Assembly (NCBI GenBank): GCA_913057785.1
Contig: CAJXPD010000049.1
Span: 1-45,619, forward strand
From: an uncultured Lewinella sp.
GTDB taxonomy: Bacteria; Bacteroidota; Bacteroidia; Chitinophagales; Saprospiraceae
DNA length: 45,619 nucleotides
Direction of reading: 5' to 3'
The position numbers were made by a program, and so were the translations under genes. Below are positions 44,378 through 45,619 of this stretch, in pieces. The number at the start of each line of letters is the position of its first letter. The stretch's first letter is position 1. The notes beneath the pieces were generated by a model. The model did no database searches, had not been told where the DNA came from, and worked only from the letters and a program-made list of their open reading frames with translations.

Positions 44378-45478
44378 TTACTTCATAGTAATCGGAAGGC
44401 GTGCCATGGTCTTATCCCAAGCCACTACCAAGTGTAGTTCTGTATCACTTTTCTTGTCGAAAGTCATGCTCAATGCCTCTAGCGACTCAGAATGAGCAGC
44501 TGTAGGTACTTTGATAGAAGCTACATTAGTTTCAGGGTCATGGTTAGCCACACCCCAAGAAACAGTGTTCTTGTGGATCACAAATTCCCATTCCTTCTCA
44601 TTTACATTGGCCATGATACCGTAAGTACCTCTCTTTACTTCAGTACCACCAATCATTACGTCTTCGTAGAAAGTGATTAGGGTAGTCTCATTAGCACCTA
44701 GTCTCCAAGGCTCGCCGTACTTCAACAATTCTCCGAAGATCTTACGTCCTTTCATTTGAGGACGAGAGTATATCACTTTTACCTTAGGTTCGTTCGCTTT
44801 CAATTCTTCTTCATTGTCAATGAAGTTACGGAAGCGAGAACGGCTTGGGAATTGAGCAATGTCCATTGGGCTGGCATTGTCACCATCCAAGAAAGCAGGA
44901 TTGAAGTTGATAGGAAGATAAGCACGAGTACGATCCCATTCGAAAACCATGTAAGCTTTGCTTGCACTAGCTTCTTGGAAACCAATGGTAAAAGATTCAT
45001 TGCTAGCGGATACATTCTTCACTTTAGCCTTCGCAGAAGCAATTACTTTTTCAGGATCCAAATTGGCTGTACCTGCTACCCCACGCTCTGTAGAAAGATG
45101 GATCATCCAGTGGTCTGGGTGAATGGTGGCATTCATAGTGTAAGTACCTGCGTTCACGAATGTTCCGCCAATTTCTACTGGCTGGAAAAAGCTTACTTCA
45201 GTACCTTCGTTAGCTCCCAAGCGCCATAGTTTTCCGTAAGGAACCAATCCGCCAAAGATCTCTCTTTCCTTCTTCTTAGGACGAGAGTACAATACTTTGA
45301 CCTGTGGCGCTTTCTTCTGATCTTCCGCCATGTAGTTGTTATAAGCAGAAGTACGTGGGTAGTGCGCCATATCTAGCGGACTTGCATCCATGCCAGTAAA
45401 TTCAAGCTTTTGAGCAGTTAGGCTGCATACACCACTCATCAAAAGGCAAAGGAGTGTAATAGTAATCTTATGTTTCAT
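44378..45478 (-). CDS. Secreted protein with two DUF2911 domains
   Basis: 366 residues with signal peptide (MKHKITITLLCLLMSGVCSL, ending LTAQ). Two copies of DUF2911 lie at about 45-185 and 225-366. Each has the conserved S-R-P...G-R/E-I-F-G-x-L...Y-G-x-x-W-R-L-G-A-N-E core (REIFGGLVPYGKLWRLGANE and RKIFGELLKYGEPWRLGANE), then Y-T-x-x-A or Y-G-I-M-A and an H-x-x-x-x-W-G/V-A-G segment. Each copy is preceded by a short ASP-type LDMAHYP/MDIAQFP motif. The domain is common in Bacteroidota and of unknown function. It has its own promoter and terminator, so it is a separate transcription unit. Confidence 0.9.
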   Translation of the reverse strand: MKHKITITLLCLLMSGVCSLTAQKLEFTGMDASPLDMAHYPRTSAYNNYMAEDQKKAPQVKVLYSRPKKKEREIFGGLVPYGKLWRLGANEGTEVSFFQPVEIGGTFVNAGTYTMNATIHPDHWMIHLSTERGVAGTANLDPEKVIASAKAKVKNVSASNESFTIGFQEASASKAYMVFEWDRTRAYLPINFNPAFLDGDNASPMDIAQFPSRSRFRNFIDNEEELKANEPKVKVIYSRPQMKGRKIFGELLKYGEPWRLGANETTLITFYEDVMIGGTEVKRGTYGIMANVNEKEWEFVIHKNTVSWGVANHDPETNVASIKVPTAAHSESLEALSMTFDKKSDTELHLVVAWDKTMARLPITMK

Positions 45479-45508
45479 AACAGATTTAGGTTAAGGATTT
45501 AAACTGCG

Positions 45509-45540
45509 CAAATGTAGAATTAAATGGGGGTATGGCCAAA
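45509..45540 (-). promoter_or_regulatory. Promoter of the DUF2911 gene
   Basis: On the minus strand TTTG (45537-45540), a 20-base spacer and TACATTTG (45509-45516) give an exact match to both Bacteroidota boxes. The start codon follows 30 bases later. It is the best promoter match in the window. Confidence 0.7.
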
Positions 45541-45586
45541 TGCCGCTATTTTCTTAGGATTTGTATAACAGTTTAGCAGGATTTTC

Positions 45587-45619
45587 CAGCTGTGCGTAGT
45601 TTCAAACTACGCACAGCTG
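45587..45619. other. Perfect hairpin at the right window edge
   Basis: Two 16-base arms (45587-45602 and 45604-45619) surround a single C, so a stem of at least 13 pairs with a TTTCAAA loop is expected. The window stops at its last base. No T-run follows on the minus strand. If a T-run follows on the plus strand it is a terminator for a gene outside the window. Confidence 0.6.

Noticed and set aside
1..45619. Mobile element or phage island
   Set aside because: No transposase, integrase, attachment-like repeats or tRNA gene were found and gene style is uniform.

Overview
The window looks like part of the chromosome of a Bacteroidota bacterium, probably from the Cytophagales or Saprospirales side of the phylum. 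The signs are a SusC/SusD pair with FecR and ECF-sigma control, a hybrid two-component sensor with a Reg_prop propeller, DUF1593, DUF2911 and GloVer-repeat proteins, many lipoprotein signals, weak Shine-Dalgarno sites and several TTTG-N18..20-TAnnTTTG promoters. I see no rRNA, tRNA, CRISPR array, insertion sequence or phage gene.

Left part (1-19860). A truncated hybrid sensor runs off the left edge. It is followed by a FIST-domain protein with a soluble histidine kinase, a CotH-kinase-like secreted protein, a small orphan membrane-anchored protein, an AraC regulator divergent from an S41 peptidase, and a GNAT acetyltransferase. A leftward block then holds a class C beta-lactamase-like lipoprotein with a LytS/LytTR two-component pair. 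A GloVer-repeat secreted protein and the set uxuA - matB - madL - madM (mannonate dehydratase, malonyl-CoA synthetase, malonate transporter) follow.

Middle (20235-26368, mostly rightward). A TPR sensor histidine kinase precedes a DUF1593 nucleoside-hydrolase-like lipoprotein. An HxlR regulator is divergent from a QorB-like oxidoreductase. A YgiD-type extradiol dioxygenase follows.

Right part (44096 down to 26396, all leftward). This is a polysaccharide utilisation locus: ECF sigma, FecR anti-sigma, SusC with an STN signalling domain, SusD, two TIG-domain surface glycan-binding proteins, GH106 alpha-L-rhamnosidase, a DUF1593 protein, a PL10 pectate lyase, and a second DUF1593 protein of different architecture. 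A pectate lyase beside a rhamnosidase points to pectin, probably with rhamnogalacturonan or rhamnosylated side chains. The nearby mannonate dehydratase fits downstream uronate catabolism. A 23-bp perfect inverted repeat separates the uptake half from the enzyme half. A tandem DUF2911 protein with its own promoter and terminator closes the window.

The most unusual theme is the three DUF1593 proteins. Each keeps the Asp cluster of nucleoside hydrolases, and one carries what looks like an inserted DUF5060-like domain. They are candidates for an uncharacterised step in pectin breakdown. Regulatory signals worth checking are a four-copy GTAAGT half-site array between the HxlR gene and its neighbour, and a LacI-type palindrome upstream of uxuA.
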